Both the position numbers and the translations under genes were made by a program. Below the pieces are notes generated by a model. That model was given only the letters and a program-made list of their open reading frames with translations. It was not told the DNA's origin and ran no database searches. A stretch of 5,789 bases of DNA from Acidobacteriota bacterium (lineage in GTDB: Bacteria; Actinomycetota; Acidimicrobiia; Acidimicrobiales; SHLQ01): contig JADFOM010000174.1 in NCBI GenBank assembly GCA_022562835.1, forward strand, positions 1 to 5,789, read 5' to 3'. Shown piece by piece: positions 5,302 to 5,789 of the stretch (the stretch's first letter is position 1; each line of letters opens with the position of its first letter).

Positions 5302-5789
5302 GGTGCGATGGAATCGACCAGGCGCTCAGCCTGGGTGAGCGAGTCCAACTCATGTTCGGACTCGACGTCGCTGCGTCCTGCTTCATCCAGATCTCCGATA
5401 ACCAGTCCGGTGCGTTTCTCAACCGTCGGGTTGAACCACAACACCGCAGCGGGACGACCCTTGTAGATCACGACCGATTCGCCATCGGAACCAACGAAGT
5501 AGCCGCCACGCATGTAGGCACCGAGCGCTCCAAGCCCTCCCAGCACAATCACAACCAAGAGCGTCAGGAACAAGACGACTCTCCAGGAGAACCAGCGTCG
5601 AAGAGCCTTGGGCTCATCGTCGGACGTACCTTCCCCTCGCCAAACCGCAGGGTCGGCGGCCACGTCGGGAGCCTCCTCATCGCGATGCCTGGTCGCATCT
5701 TCCGCCGCGTCGACGTCGACGATCTCAGCTAGCACAACTGTGACATTGTCGCGGCCACCGGCCTCGTTCGCGAGGCGGACAAGCTCCGC
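5298..5789 (-). CDS. pstP: Membrane-anchored PP2C-family Ser/Thr protein phosphatase (C-terminal part)
   Basis: The frame is open to the window end, giving the last 163 residues; the true start lies beyond 5789. The first residues include GGRDNVTVVLAEI, the closing motif of the PP2C (PPM) catalytic domain, whose Asp binds a metal ion. An acidic linker (fragment residues about 25-60) leads to a basic stop-transfer patch and one membrane helix (about 71-93). About 70 external residues follow, containing YFVGSDGESVVIYKGR. This matches the PstP plan: cytoplasmic PP2C domain, one helix, extracellular tail. The enzyme is expected to dephosphorylate PknB and its substrates. A GTG at 5733-5735 is inside the catalytic motif, so it is an internal valine codon and not a start. 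The stop overlaps rodA as GTGA. Confidence 0.92.
   Translation of the reverse strand, partial: AELVRLANEAGGRDNVTVVLAEIVDVDAAEDATRHRDEEAPDVAADPAVWRGEGTSDDEPKALRRWFSWRVVLFLTLLVVIVLGGLGALGAYMRGGYFVGSDGESVVIYKGRPAAVLWFNPTVEKRTGLVIGDLDEAGRSDVESEHELDSLTQAERLVDSIAP

Noticed and set aside
1..5789. A new defence, mobile or biosynthetic system
   Set aside because: All coding space is taken by recognised housekeeping genes in an ancestral order. There are no transposase, integrase, phage, toxin or CRISPR features, and the only gaps are 46 and 96 nt.

Overview
The window carries the conserved cell-wall morphogenesis and signalling cluster of an actinobacterium. The closest textbook layout is the mycobacterial pstP-rodA-pbpA-pknA-pknB block, which converges on trpG. 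GC is roughly 60% judged by eye, and two of the four minus-strand genes start with GTG. The high-GC actinobacterial assignment is an inference from gene order and protein sequence. The lack of pknA and the rather divergent proteins suggest a lineage outside Mycobacteriales, possibly Acidimicrobiia, but the sequence alone does not prove that.

Layout: 1-222 (+) is the C-terminal end of a class-I glutamine amidotransferase (TrpG/PabA type). A 46-bp convergent gap with a perfect 15-nt hairpin follows. Then come four minus-strand genes, transcribed right to left: the C-terminal part of a membrane-anchored PP2C Ser/Thr phosphatase (5298 to window end), a RodA/FtsW SEDS glycosyltransferase (3958-5301), a class B penicillin-binding protein PbpA (2405-3961) and a PASTA-domain Ser/Thr kinase PknB (269-2308). 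The first three genes are joined by two identical 4-nt GTGA stop/start overlaps, so they are one translationally coupled unit. A 96-nt gap separates pbpA from pknB. It holds a TTGACA/TAGAAT promoter candidate very close to the pknB ATG and no usable Shine-Dalgarno sequence, which suggests an additional, possibly leaderless, pknB transcript.

How the genes work together (family knowledge): RodA polymerises lipid II into glycan strands and PbpA cross-links them. PknB senses muropeptides or lipid II through its external PASTA repeats and phosphorylates division and wall-synthesis proteins. The PP2C enzyme reverses this phosphorylation. The glutamine amidotransferase belongs to chorismate metabolism and is a neighbour, not a partner.

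I found no new system, mobile element, RNA gene or CRISPR array. The points worth a second look are small: the missing pknA, one lost activation-loop threonine in PknB, a single cysteine pair confined to PASTA repeat 3, the pknB start region (promoter, palindrome, early hairpin), and a cysteine pair beside the PbpA active site.
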